Assembly (NCBI GenBank): GCA_019694735.1
Contig: JAIBBJ010000126.1
Coordinates: 45,776-109,775, forward strand
Direction: 5' to 3'
DNA: 64,000 bases
DNA from: Gemmatimonadaceae bacterium
Lineage (GTDB): Bacteria; Gemmatimonadota; Gemmatimonadetes; Gemmatimonadales; Gemmatimonadaceae
A model generated the notes under the pieces. The model was not told the origin of the DNA, ran no database searches, and saw only the letters and a program-made list of their open reading frames with translations. Position numbers and translations under genes: made by a program. Shown piece after piece: positions 32,190 through 41,049 of this stretch; within the stretch, counting starts at the first letter, position 1, and the number at the start of each line of letters is the position of its first letter.

Positions 32190-33379
32190 CGGACCGGACG
32201 TACGACGTGGTGGTGGTGGGGGGCGGCCCGGCGGGCGCGACGGCGGCGCACGAACTCGCACGGCGCGGCCGGTCGGTGCTGCTGCTCGACCGGGCATGGC
32301 GCGTGAAGCCCTGCGGCGGCGCGGTGCCTCCGCAACTGCTGCGCGACTTCGACGTGCCCGAGTCGCTGCTCGTCGCACGGATCAACGAGGCGCGGATGAT
32401 CTCGCCGAAGGGCCGCAACGTTGACATCCCGGTCGGCGACGGCTTCGTCGGGATGGTGGACCGCGACGTCTTCGACGAGTGGCTGCGCGCCCGCGCCGAG
32501 ACGGCGGGTGCGGAGCGCCGGACGGGCGCCTTCGTGCGCCGCGAGCGCGACGCCGACGGCGTGGCTCGCGTGGTCTACACCGAAGGCCGGTCGCGGCACG
32601 GCACCGAGCGCTCGGTGCGGGCCCGCTTCATCATCGGCGCCGACGGCGCGCTCTCGCAGGTGGCCCGCCAGTGCGTCCCGCGCGCGAACGAGGGCAAGTT
32701 CGTGTTCGCCTACCATGAGATCGTGCGCTCGCCGGAGCAGGATTCGCCCGTCTTCGCGCATGACCGCTGCGACGTGTACTACCAGGGGCCGCTCTCGCCC
32801 GATTTCTACGCGTGGATCTTCCCGCACGGGAAGACCGCCAGCATCGGGACGGGCTCGCTGCAGAAGGGGTTCGGGCTCAAGGAGTCGGTCGCGCAGCTCC
32901 GCGCCGCGACGGGGCTCGACCGCGTGGAGACGATCCGGCGCGAGGGCGCGCCGATCCCGCTGCATCCGCTGCCCCTGTGGGACGACGGCCGCGAGGTGGT
33001 GCTGGCCGGCGACGCCGCGGGCGTCGTGGCGCCCGCGAGCGGCGAGGGGATCTTCTACGCGATGACCGGCGGTCGCGTCGCCGGCGACGCGGTCGAGCAG
33101 GCGCTCGCCACCGGCTCCGCCCGCGCGCTCGCCCGGGCGCGCAAGCGCTTCATGCGCGCGCACGGGCAGGTCTTCTGGGTGCTCGACGTCATGCAGCGCT
33201 TCTGGTACACGAACGACGACCGCCGCGAGCGCTTCGTCGCGATCTGCCGGGACCACGACGTGCAGCGGCTCACGTTCGACGCCTACATGCAGAAGAAGCT
33301 GGTGCGCGGGAAGCCGCTCTCGCACCTGCGGATCTTCTTCAAGAACCTCGCCCACCTCACCGGCCTTGCGCCCGCCTGA
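32186..33379 (+). CDS. bchP: Geranylgeranyl (bacterio)chlorophyll reductase
   Basis: A 397-residue FAD-dependent reductase that converts the geranylgeranyl tail to phytyl. N-terminal dinucleotide fold YDVVVVGGGPAGATAAHEL, then WRVKPCGGAVPPQLLRDFDVP (the BchP KPCGGA motif), GMVDRDVFDEWLRARA, IIGADGALSQVARQ and VLAGDAAGVVAPASGEGIFYAM. Length typical. ATG overlaps the bciB stop (ATGA). Confidence 0.95.
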   Translation: MTDRTYDVVVVGGGPAGATAAHELARRGRSVLLLDRAWRVKPCGGAVPPQLLRDFDVPESLLVARINEARMISPKGRNVDIPVGDGFVGMVDRDVFDEWLRARAETAGAERRTGAFVRRERDADGVARVVYTEGRSRHGTERSVRARFIIGADGALSQVARQCVPRANEGKFVFAYHEIVRSPEQDSPVFAHDRCDVYYQGPLSPDFYAWIFPHGKTASIGTGSLQKGFGLKESVAQLRAATGLDRVETIRREGAPIPLHPLPLWDDGREVVLAGDAAGVVAPASGEGIFYAMTGGRVAGDAVEQALATGSARALARARKRFMRAHGQVFWVLDVMQRFWYTNDDRRERFVAICRDHDVQRLTFDAYMQKKLVRGKPLSHLRIFFKNLAHLTGLAPA

Positions 33380-33381
33380 CG

Positions 33382-33867
33382 ATGGACGCCTCGTGGATCC
33401 CCGTGACCGGCGCGGTGGCCTTCTGGGCCAGCGTGGCGACGGTGGGCGCGCTCGTCACGGACATCGGGCCGTGGTACAAGGGGCTGCGCCAGCCCGCGTG
33501 GAAGCCGCGCGATGCCCTCTTCGGACCGATCTGGACGGCGGTGTTCCTGTCGGCCGGCTACGGCTGCGTGATCGCGTGGCGCGGCGGCGGGACGCCGGCC
33601 GAGCGCTGGACGTTCCTCGCCGCGTGCCTGGTCAACGGCATCGGCAACGTGTGGTGGAGCTGGCTCTTCTTCCGGTCGCGTCGCCCGGACTGGGCGATGC
33701 GGCAGGTGTTCCCGTTCTGGCTCTCGATCCTCTGGATGTACTGGGCGTCGCGCCCGCTGGCGTACGAGGCGGGCATCTGGTTCGCCCCGTACCTCGCGTG
33801 GGTCGCGGCCGCCATCTACTTGAACTGGTGCGTGGTCCGGCTGAACGCACCCTTCCGCGGCAGGTGA
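33382..33867 (+). CDS. tspO: TspO/MBR family tryptophan-rich sensory protein
   Basis: A 161-residue five-helix membrane protein. Conserved TspO parts: DIGPWYKGLRQPAWKPRDALFGPIWTAVFLSAGY (WYKGLRQPAWKP and FGPIWTAVF most diagnostic), NVWWSWLFFRSRRPDWA and a C-terminal LAWVAAAIYLNWCVVRLN. TspO binds tetrapyrroles and in Rhodobacter sphaeroides tunes photosynthesis gene expression through the PpsR/AppA system in response to oxygen. Placement between bchP and hemA is also seen in proteobacterial clusters. Confidence 0.92.
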   Translation: MDASWIPVTGAVAFWASVATVGALVTDIGPWYKGLRQPAWKPRDALFGPIWTAVFLSAGYGCVIAWRGGGTPAERWTFLAACLVNGIGNVWWSWLFFRSRRPDWAMRQVFPFWLSILWMYWASRPLAYEAGIWFAPYLAWVAAAIYLNWCVVRLNAPFRGR

Positions 33868-33871
33868 TCGG

Positions 33872-35194
33872 ATGCTGATCTCGATCGCGGTGGATTATCG
33901 GCACGCCAACGTGGCGACGCGCGAGCGCTTCCATCTGTCGGAAGCGCGCATCGCGAAGCTGTACGCCCGGGAGGTGCACCACGAGATCCGGGAGCTGGTG
34001 TGCGTCTCGACGTGCAACCGGAGCGAGGTCTACGCCTGGACGGCGAGCAACGACCCGGCCTCGCCGGCGGCCTTCGACCATGCGGTCCGCGCCATCGCCC
34101 GCGCCTGGATGGGCTCCAAGGCCGAGGCGCAGACGCTGCTCGCGGCGGCGAGGACGCGCGGCGGGCTTGACGTCGCGCGGCGCGTCATGCGCATCGCCGC
34201 GGGCCTCGAGTCCCAGGTGATGGGCGACGGCCAGATCCTGGGGCAACTCCGCGAGTCGTACCGCGTGGCCGACGAGGCCGGCGTGGCCGGCTCCGTGCTC
34301 CACCGGCTCTTCGACACCGCGCTCCGCACCGGCAAGCGCGTGCAGAACGAGACCTCGCTCACCGCCGGGCGCCGCTCGGTGGGCGCCGAGGCGGCGGCCA
34401 CGGCGCACGCGCGGTTCGGCAACCTCGCGCACGCGCGCGTGGTGGTGATCGGCAGCGGCAAGACCGGGCAGTCGGTCGCGCGCCAGCTGTCGAAGCTCGG
34501 CGCGCGCGACATCGTGCTCGTGAACCGGTCGCTCAAGCGGGCCGAGACGCTCGCCCAGGAGGTCGGCGGCCGCGCCGCGCCGTACGAGGCGATGCACGTC
34601 GAGGTCGCGATGTCGGACGTCGCGATCGCGGCGACCGCGGCGACCGAGCCGGTGCTCATGTACGGGCCGCTCAAGCAGGCGCGCGAGAACTGCGGCACGG
34701 CGACCTATCCGTTGTTGCTGCTGGACCTGTCGATGCCGCGCAACGTGGACCCGCAGCTGGCCGGCGTACCAGGCATCACGATCGCCGACCTCGACGCGCT
34801 GCATCTGCCGGTGCTCGCGGCCGAGGAGGCGCGGAAGGCCGCGGCCCCCGCGGCGGAGGCGATCGTCGAGGCCGAGCTCGAGAGCTTCGTCGAGTGGGTC
34901 GCCGCCGCGGCCGCGCGCGAGGCGATCCGCCCGCTCGCCGAGGCCCTCACGGAGATCTGCCGCCGCGAACTCACGTTCGCCGCAGGCGACGCGGTCGCCG
35001 AGCATGCGACGGACCGCATCGTCGCCAAGCTGCTGGCCCGTCCGATGACCAAGCTCCGCACCGCGATCGCCCACGGTGAGGCGCTGCACGCCTTCACGAT
35101 GACCCTCGATTCCCTCTTCAGCGGCCCCCCGCCCGTCCCTGCCGGACGCAGCGGCACGCCGTCCCGCGCCCGTGCGGCGCAGCGGAGCGCCTGA
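33872..35194 (+). CDS. hemA: Glutamyl-tRNA reductase
   Basis: A 440-residue enzyme starting the C5 route to 5-aminolevulinate. Catalytic Cys in LVCVSTCNRSEVYA, GLESQVMGDGQILGQLRESY, and the NADPH-binding VVVIGSGKTGQSVARQL are visible, with the C-terminal dimerisation helices. The last 15 or so residues are Ser/Arg/Ala-rich and variable. Note that purple alphaproteobacteria use ALA synthase instead, so the C5 set here is a marker of a non-alphaproteobacterial host. It starts 4 bp after tspO; its stop overlaps the hemE ATG. Confidence 0.95.
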   Translation: MLISIAVDYRHANVATRERFHLSEARIAKLYAREVHHEIRELVCVSTCNRSEVYAWTASNDPASPAAFDHAVRAIARAWMGSKAEAQTLLAAARTRGGLDVARRVMRIAAGLESQVMGDGQILGQLRESYRVADEAGVAGSVLHRLFDTALRTGKRVQNETSLTAGRRSVGAEAAATAHARFGNLAHARVVVIGSGKTGQSVARQLSKLGARDIVLVNRSLKRAETLAQEVGGRAAPYEAMHVEVAMSDVAIAATAATEPVLMYGPLKQARENCGTATYPLLLLDLSMPRNVDPQLAGVPGITIADLDALHLPVLAAEEARKAAAPAAEAIVEAELESFVEWVAAAAAREAIRPLAEALTEICRRELTFAAGDAVAEHATDRIVAKLLARPMTKLRTAIAHGEALHAFTMTLDSLFSGPPPVPAGRSGTPSRARAAQRSA

Positions 35195-36273
35195 TGCCCG
35201 AGATGAACGACCTCTTCCTCCGCGCCTGCCGCCGCGAGCCGGTCCCGCGCCCACCGGTGTGGATGATGCGCCAGGCCGGTCGCTACCTGCCGGAGTACCG
35301 CGCGGTCCGCGCGAAGGCCGACTTCCTCACGATGTGCCACACGCCGGAGCTCGCCACCGAGGTGACGCTGCAGCCCGTGGACCTCCTCGGCGTGGATGCG
35401 GCGATCATCTTCTCCGACATCCTCGTGATTCCGGCCGCGATGGGCATGGACCTCACCGTCGACGAGGGGATCGGGCCGCGACTCGGCGAGCCGGTCCGCT
35501 CGCTGACGATGATGCGGCGGCTGCACGACGTGGAGCCCGAGGACGGGCTCAAGTTCCACCTCGATGCGCTGCGGATGACGCGCCGCGCGCTCAACGGCCG
35601 CGTCCCGCTCATCGGGTTCGCCGGCGCCCCGTGGACGCTCTTCGCGTACATGGTCGAGGGGAAGGGCACCAAGACGTTCAATGTCGCCAAGCAGGCGCTC
35701 TTCTCGGATCCCGAGTTCTCGCACCGCCTGCTGGAGCGGCTCGCCGACAACGTCGGCCGCTTCCTCGTCGCGCAGGCGGCGGCCGGCGCGCAGGCGCTGC
35801 AGATCTTCGACTCCTGGGCCGGGTCGCTCGGGCCGCGCGAGTATCGGACCTTCGCGCTACCGTACATGGCGCGCGCGGCGAAGATGGCCGCCGCGACCGG
35901 CGTGCCGGTGATCTGCTTCGCGCCTGGCGCGGGCTGGGCGCTCGGCGAGATCGCGGAGGCGACGGGTTGCCACGTGCTCGGCACCGACTGGCACACCGAC
36001 GCCCGCTGGGCGCGCGGCGTCGCCGACGCGACGGGCCGCGGCGTGCAGGGCAACCTCGATCCGTGCGCGCTCTACGCCGACCCGGCCGTGATCCGCGACC
36101 TCACGCTGACCATGCTCTCGCAGATCGACGGGCCCGGCTACATCGCGAACCTCGGGCACGGCATCCTTCCGGACATCCCGGTGAGCCACGCGCGCGCCTT
36201 CATCGAGACCGTGCAGGGCTGGGACTCGCGCGAGGCGATGGCGCGGGCCGCAGCCGCGGAGACCCGCCGGTGA
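35194..36273 (+). CDS. hemE: Uroporphyrinogen decarboxylase
   Basis: A 359-residue TIM-barrel enzyme that decarboxylates four acetate side chains of uroporphyrinogen III. PPVWMMRQAGRYLPEYRAVR is the signature near the N-terminus with the substrate-binding Arg; IIFSDILVIPAAMG, GFAGAPWTLFAYMVEG, QIFDSWAGSLGPREYR and NLGHGILPDIPVSHA follow. TGATG-type overlap with hemA and GTGA overlap with hemF. Confidence 0.96.
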   Translation: MPEMNDLFLRACRREPVPRPPVWMMRQAGRYLPEYRAVRAKADFLTMCHTPELATEVTLQPVDLLGVDAAIIFSDILVIPAAMGMDLTVDEGIGPRLGEPVRSLTMMRRLHDVEPEDGLKFHLDALRMTRRALNGRVPLIGFAGAPWTLFAYMVEGKGTKTFNVAKQALFSDPEFSHRLLERLADNVGRFLVAQAAAGAQALQIFDSWAGSLGPREYRTFALPYMARAAKMAAATGVPVICFAPGAGWALGEIAEATGCHVLGTDWHTDARWARGVADATGRGVQGNLDPCALYADPAVIRDLTLTMLSQIDGPGYIANLGHGILPDIPVSHARAFIETVQGWDSREAMARAAAAETRR

Positions 36274-37235
36274 CCACCGCCGACCTGCTCCGCCCCGCCT
36301 CCCGCCGCGACCGGCTCGCGGCATGGACCTCGCAACTGCAGGACGAGATCACCGCGCTGTTCGAGTCGCTCGACGGCGGCCGCTTCGCCGAGGCCGTGTG
36401 GGCCCGCGAGGGCGGCGGCGGCGGCGCGGCGCGGCTGCTGGCCGAGGGCGCCGTGTTCGAGAAGGCCGGCGTGAACCGCGCGCTGGTCGAGGGGATCCTG
36501 CCGCCCGAGGCGGCGGGGCGGCTCGGCGGCAACATCCCCGCGGGGACCACGCCCCACTTCTTCGCCACCGGGGTCAGTGTCGTGGTCCATCCGCGGTCGC
36601 CGATGGTACCGACCACGCACCTGAACGTGCGCTACTTCGAGTTGACCGATGCCGATGGCCACGTGTTCGACGCGTGGTACGGCGGCGGGACCGATCTCAC
36701 GCCGACGCATCCGTTCCCGGAGGACGCGCGCGAGTTCCACCGCGCGCTCAAGCGGACCTGCGACGCGCATGGGGCGCACCTGTACCCGACGTACAAGGCG
36801 TGGTGCGACGAGTACTTCCGCAACACGCACCGGGCGAACGAGGCTCGCGGCGTCGGCGGCGTGTTCTTCGATCACCTGCGCCCGGATGAGGCCGCGCACG
36901 GCCTCGACGAGGCCGGCTTGCACGCGTTCGTGACCAGCGTCGGCCGCGCGCTCGCAACCGCCTATGCGCCGATCGTCCGGCGCCGGCGGGACCTCGGGTA
37001 CACGGCACGCGACCTGCGGCTGCAGCGGCACCGGCGCGCGCGCTACGTCGAGTTCAATCTGCTGCACGACCGCGGGACGCTCTTCGGGCTCCAGACCGGG
37101 GCGCGCACCGAGAGCGTGCTGATGTCGATGCCGCCCGTGGCGGAGTGGCCGGCGCCGGAGGATCCGGAACCGGGGTCGATCGAAGCGGCCCTCGCCGCGA
37201 TGCTCGTGCCGCAGGATTGGGCGCAGGAGGGGTGA
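36270..37235 (+). CDS. hemF: Oxygen-dependent coproporphyrinogen III oxidase
   Basis: A 321-residue enzyme that oxidatively decarboxylates two propionates to give protoporphyrinogen IX using O2. Seen: FEKAGVNRALVEG, FATGVSVVVHPRSPMVPTTHLNVRYFE, WYGGGTDLTPTHPF, YKAWCDEYFRNTHRANEARGVGGVFFDH and RRARYVEFNLLHDRGTLFGLQTGARTESVLMSMPP (key parts: NVRYFE, GGGTDLTP, RYVEFNL). Starts at GTG overlapping hemE. No oxygen-independent hemN is in the window. Confidence 0.96.
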   Translation: MTTADLLRPASRRDRLAAWTSQLQDEITALFESLDGGRFAEAVWAREGGGGGAARLLAEGAVFEKAGVNRALVEGILPPEAAGRLGGNIPAGTTPHFFATGVSVVVHPRSPMVPTTHLNVRYFELTDADGHVFDAWYGGGTDLTPTHPFPEDAREFHRALKRTCDAHGAHLYPTYKAWCDEYFRNTHRANEARGVGGVFFDHLRPDEAAHGLDEAGLHAFVTSVGRALATAYAPIVRRRRDLGYTARDLRLQRHRRARYVEFNLLHDRGTLFGLQTGARTESVLMSMPPVAEWPAPEDPEPGSIEAALAAMLVPQDWAQEG

Positions 37236-37236
37236 G

Positions 37237-38589
37237 ATGCAGGTCGCGGTGATCGGAGCGGGCATCACGGGACTGAGTGCAGCGCTCGAGCTGCGCGTCC
37301 GTGGCGCCCACGTGACGGTGCTGGAGGCGGGGTCGCGCGTCGGCGGGGTCATCACCACCCTGCGCCGCGACGGCTTCCTCGTCGAAGCCGGCCCGACCTC
37401 CCTCACGACGACCCCGGCCCTCGAGCACGTCATCGACATGCTCGACCTCGAACCGGTGCGACTGTCGCCATCCGCGGCGGCGAAGCGGCGCTACATCGTC
37501 CGGGACGGCACCCCGGTACCGCTGCCGTCCGACCCGGTCTCGCTCGTGCGCACACGGGCGCTCTCGGCCTCGGCGAAGCTCCGCCTGCTGCGCGAGCCGT
37601 TCGTGCAGGCCGTGCGAAGCCCCGAGGATGAATCGGTGGCGTCCCTGGTCCGGCGTCGGCTCGGCGACGAGATCGTCGCGTACATGGTGAACCCATTCGT
37701 CGCCGGCATCTATGCGGGCAATCCCGAGCGGCTCTCGGCGCGGCACGCGATGCCGATCCTCTACCACGCGGAACGACGTCACGGATCGTTGCTCATCGGC
37801 GGCATGAAGGAGGCCAAGGCGCGTGCCGGCGTCGTGCGTCGGCGCGGGATCACCTCGTTCCGGGACGGGCTCCACACGCTGCCCGCCGCGATGGCGGCCG
37901 CGCTCGGGCCGCGCGTGCGACTGCGGACGCGCCTCACTGGGCTCGCCCGCGAAGGCGACGGTTGGCGAGTGCAGCTCGACGCACAGGGCGCGCCCGAGGA
38001 CCGGTATTTCGATGCCCTCGTCTGGGCCGGGCCCGCGCACGCGCTCGCGTCACTCACGCTGCCGCCGGAGGCGCGCGGAGCCCTCGCGCCGGCGATGCAG
38101 CTGCGCCACCCGCCCCTCGCCACGCTGGCCTTGGGCTTCGCGCGTCGCGATGTCACGCATCCGCTCGATGGCTTCGGCGTGCTCTGCCCCGAGGTCGAGC
38201 GCCGCACGGTGCTGGGCGTGCTCTTCTCGTCGAGCGTGTTCGAGGGGCGCGCGCCGGAGGGTCAGGTGCTCGTCACCTGCTTCATCGGCGGTGAGCGGGC
38301 GCCGGCGCTCGGCGCGGCCCCGCTGGAGACGCTGCTCCCCGCGGTCCTCGAGGACCTGCGCACGCTGCTCGGCGTCCGCGGAACGCCCACATTCGTGCAT
38401 CACCAGCAATGGCCGCACGCCATCCCGCAATACGAGCTCGGGCACGAGGCCGTGGAGAACGGCGCGGCGCGGGCCGAGGCCGCGCTTCCGGGGCTCTATC
38501 TCACCGGGCAGTGGCGCAACGGCGTCTCGCTCGGGGACTGCATCGCGCAGGGACAGGCCACCGCTGCGCGGGTGATGGCGGAGCGCTGA
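37237..38589 (+). CDS. hemY: Protoporphyrinogen oxidase
   Basis: A 450-residue FAD-dependent oxidase that aromatises protoporphyrinogen IX. It begins with VAVIGAGITGLSAALELRVRG, then VTVLEAGSRVGGVITTLRRDGFLVEAGPTSL, and SFRDGLHTLPAAMA, and ends with LYLTGQWRNGVSLGDCIAQG, the typical PPOX C-terminal FAD contact. It begins one base after hemF and closes the bchG-to-hemY operon. The stop converges on the phytochrome remnant 19 bp away. Confidence 0.93.
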   Translation: MQVAVIGAGITGLSAALELRVRGAHVTVLEAGSRVGGVITTLRRDGFLVEAGPTSLTTTPALEHVIDMLDLEPVRLSPSAAAKRRYIVRDGTPVPLPSDPVSLVRTRALSASAKLRLLREPFVQAVRSPEDESVASLVRRRLGDEIVAYMVNPFVAGIYAGNPERLSARHAMPILYHAERRHGSLLIGGMKEAKARAGVVRRRGITSFRDGLHTLPAAMAAALGPRVRLRTRLTGLAREGDGWRVQLDAQGAPEDRYFDALVWAGPAHALASLTLPPEARGALAPAMQLRHPPLATLALGFARRDVTHPLDGFGVLCPEVERRTVLGVLFSSSVFEGRAPEGQVLVTCFIGGERAPALGAAPLETLLPAVLEDLRTLLGVRGTPTFVHHQQWPHAIPQYELGHEAVENGAARAEAALPGLYLTGQWRNGVSLGDCIAQGQATAARVMAER

Positions 38590-38608
38590 GCCCGCATCGC
38601 ACGGACGG

Positions 38609-39570
38609 TCAGCGCGCGGCGGGGTCCGCGTCCGCGGCGTAGCGTCCCAGGAGCGCGGACAGCCGCTCGGCGTGCCGGGTGGCCTGCTCCACCTCCGCGA
38701 GCCGCGGGGCGATGTCGGCGGTCTCGGCACTGTCGGCGATCTCGCTCACGGCCACGCCGGCGTTGGCCCAGATGGCCGCGACGAGCGTCTGGACGGTCGG
38801 CGCCAACGCACCGCCGACGCCGGGGCCCACGAGCGGCACGGGACGCTGCGCCGAGAAGATCGCCTGCTGCAGGCGCGTGCGCGCGGCGTCGGCAGCGTGT
38901 CGCGGCGTGAGATCGGTGAGCATCACGATGGTGCCGAAGAGACCGCCCCCGACCTGTGGGATCGGGTCCGCCCGCAATGCGACCGGGGTGCCGGCCTCGC
39001 CATTGCGGCGTGCGAGGCGCATCTCGCCGCGCCACGGACGCCGGTCGCGGCGCAGCGCCTCGAAGAGCTTGGCCGCGCGCGCCGGCTCCTCGAAGCCCGC
39101 CGCGAGGTCGTCGAGCGTCTCGATGGCACGATGCGGACCGGCGATCAACCGGTCGAGGGCCGCGTTCACGAGCAGCACGCGGCCCTCGTCGTCGGCGATG
39201 ACCACCGGCTCCGCGGCACCGTGCACGGCGGCGCGCATCGCGGCAAGCTGGCTCTCGGCGATCAGCACGCGCACGGCGCGGAGCTGCAGCACGATGTCGG
39301 CGAGCGATGCGCCGATCGCCTTGGCGATCGCCGCATCGCGCAACGACCAGGCGATCGCGGTCTCGCGCACGAGCTCGTGCCATGCCGCGAACGACCGGCG
39401 TGGCGAAAGCGCCATCGTGTCCGAGAGGACGACGGCCTTCCGGGGATCCCCGCCCCACGTGATGTCCTGGAGCTGCTCCTTCCGGAACCACGCGAGGTAC
39501 TCGCCACGCGCCGGGCCGAGGCGCACGGCGAGCACGCCCGCAGCGACCGGCGTCAGTGCCGCCAGGGGGG
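38609..39570 (-). pseudogene. bphP: Bacteriophytochrome, C-terminal part after a frameshift
   Basis: This frame holds the rest of the PHY domain and the output region. EYLAWFRKEQLQDITWGGDP and SPRRSFAAWHELV (the PRxSF motif of the PHY tongue) continue exactly where the other frame stops. Then follow a helix, a PAS domain (VHGAAEPVVIADDEGRVLLVN to IVMLTDLTPRHAADAA) and a C-terminal helical region ending RYAADADPAAR, with no recognisable histidine-kinase ATPase. PHY-PAS without a kinase resembles phytochromes that act on PpsR by protein contact. No start codon or Shine-Dalgarno suggests independent translation of this part. Confidence 0.8.
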
Positions 39571-40815
39571 ATGCGCGCGGGCGATGGACGACGTGGCGAA
39601 GACGGGATCGGCGCCCTGCGTGTCCAACCAGCGGAAGAGCGCCCGCAGGTCGGGCGTGGAGGGCACATCGCCGGTCGTGTGCACCTCGCCCTCGAACAGC
39701 AGCGCCGCTCCCGTCGCGTTCACCGGCGCGAGGAGCTGGCGGGGCGCGTCGAAGAGTGCACGCCGCCAATCCCCGTCGGCGGCCGACTCCTCGATGAGCC
39801 GGTGCTCGAGCCGCCTCACCAGCACCTCGGCCTGCGCCTCGGCGAAGTGCTCCAGGGCGGAGATGCGCGTGGAGACGACCTCGGCCACCAGCTCGCAGGC
39901 GGCGCGGAGGTCGTACGCGACGTAGCGGACCTCGCGGTGGTGGCAGGCGATGAGGCCCCACAGCCGGCCCTCATGCACGAGCGACGCCACGAGGGTCGCG
40001 GCCACCCCCATGTTCTGCAGGTACTCGGTGTGCAGCGGGGAGATGCTCCGCAGCCCGGCGAGCGAGAGGTCGAGCTCGTCCCCCGTCACCGGGCTGAGCC
40101 GCGGCAGGATCGGTACCGGCGTGTAGCCCACGTCCACCAGCAACCGGACCTTGTTGCGCAAGTAGAGCTCGCGCGCGCGCTGCGGGATGTCGGTGGCCGG
40201 GTAGTGGCGGTGGAGGTACGACTCCATCTCCGCCCGCTTCGCCTCCGCGATGATCTCGCCGTGTCCCGCCTCGTCGAATCGGTAGACCATCACGCGGTCG
40301 TAGCCGAGCAGGTCCTGCAGTTCCTCCACGACGAGGTCGGCGAGGGCCGGGATCGAGTGCGCCGCGCTCAGCCGCGTCACCATCCCCGCGAGCCGTGACG
40401 GCAGCGCCGGGGAACTCCGGCGGGCACGGCCTTCGTGCAGGTCCTCGAATTCGATGATGACCCCGCCCTCGGGCGGACGGTGCAACAGGAGGGTCGCCGT
40501 GCGGTCGCGACCGCCGAGCCGCAGCAGCACCTGGGTCGGCAGCGGAGTCCCGAGCGAGGGGGTCGACAGGAGGTCGCGGATCGCCGCCGCGCACTCGCTC
40601 CCCAGCACGTCCACCGGGTGGCCCAACAGCGCATCGAGTGGTGTGCCGAGTGCCGAATCGACATTGGCACTCGCTTGGACGATGACCAGACGCGGCTCGG
40701 ACAGGACGAGCAGCACTCCGTGAGGCTGGATCGACCCCGAAAGGTGGATCAGCTCACGCTCACAATTGGTGAGATCCGCCTGACCGAACGGGGGAGATTC
40801 GGGGCGTGGCCGCAT
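39553..40815 (-). pseudogene. bphP: Bacteriophytochrome, N-terminal part (PAS-GAF-partial PHY), frameshifted
   Basis: About 420 residues. The biliverdin-attachment Cys18 is in LTNCERELIHLSGSIQPHG, followed by the PAS domain, the GAF domain with HRHYPATDIPQRARELYLRN (PASDIP motif) and HCR-equivalent SPLHTEYLQNMGVAATLVAS, then the start of PHY. The frame ends prematurely after ARAHPPWRH at a run of six C (plus-strand G at 39565-39570). Seven bases there would restore one continuous protein of about 735 residues with the downstream frame. So this is either a recent one-base deletion or a homopolymer sequencing error. It lies between two hem operons. Confidence 0.85.
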
Positions 40816-40911
40816 GTCCGCTGGACTCGATGGCCTGCTAAGGTGCTCAAACGGTAGCACCTGACAGCCTGCCCTGCTGTAGGGGATTCCCCGGGGGCTG
40901 AATCGGGGAAC

Positions 40912-40969
40912 TGTCGCGAAGGCCTGACGACAAGCACCCGTGACAGAAGGGGGTCAGCAGCCGTATCTT
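40912..40969 (+). promoter_or_regulatory. Candidate promoter and PpsR-like box upstream of hemC
   Basis: GTGACA (40940-40945) and TATCTT (40964-40969) form a sigma-70-like pair with 18-bp spacing. TGTCGCGAAGGCCTGACG (40912-40929), one mismatch from TGT-N12-ACA, lies just upstream. The gap between bphP and hemC is about 230 bp; I see no second box at 8 bp. Confidence 0.45.
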
Positions 40970-41049
40970 GGCGGGAGACGGGACGCCAACACGCCTCACC
41001 CCGGTCCGCGCCGGGCCCGGTGGCGGCGTCCTCCCCCAGGAGGTGCACG

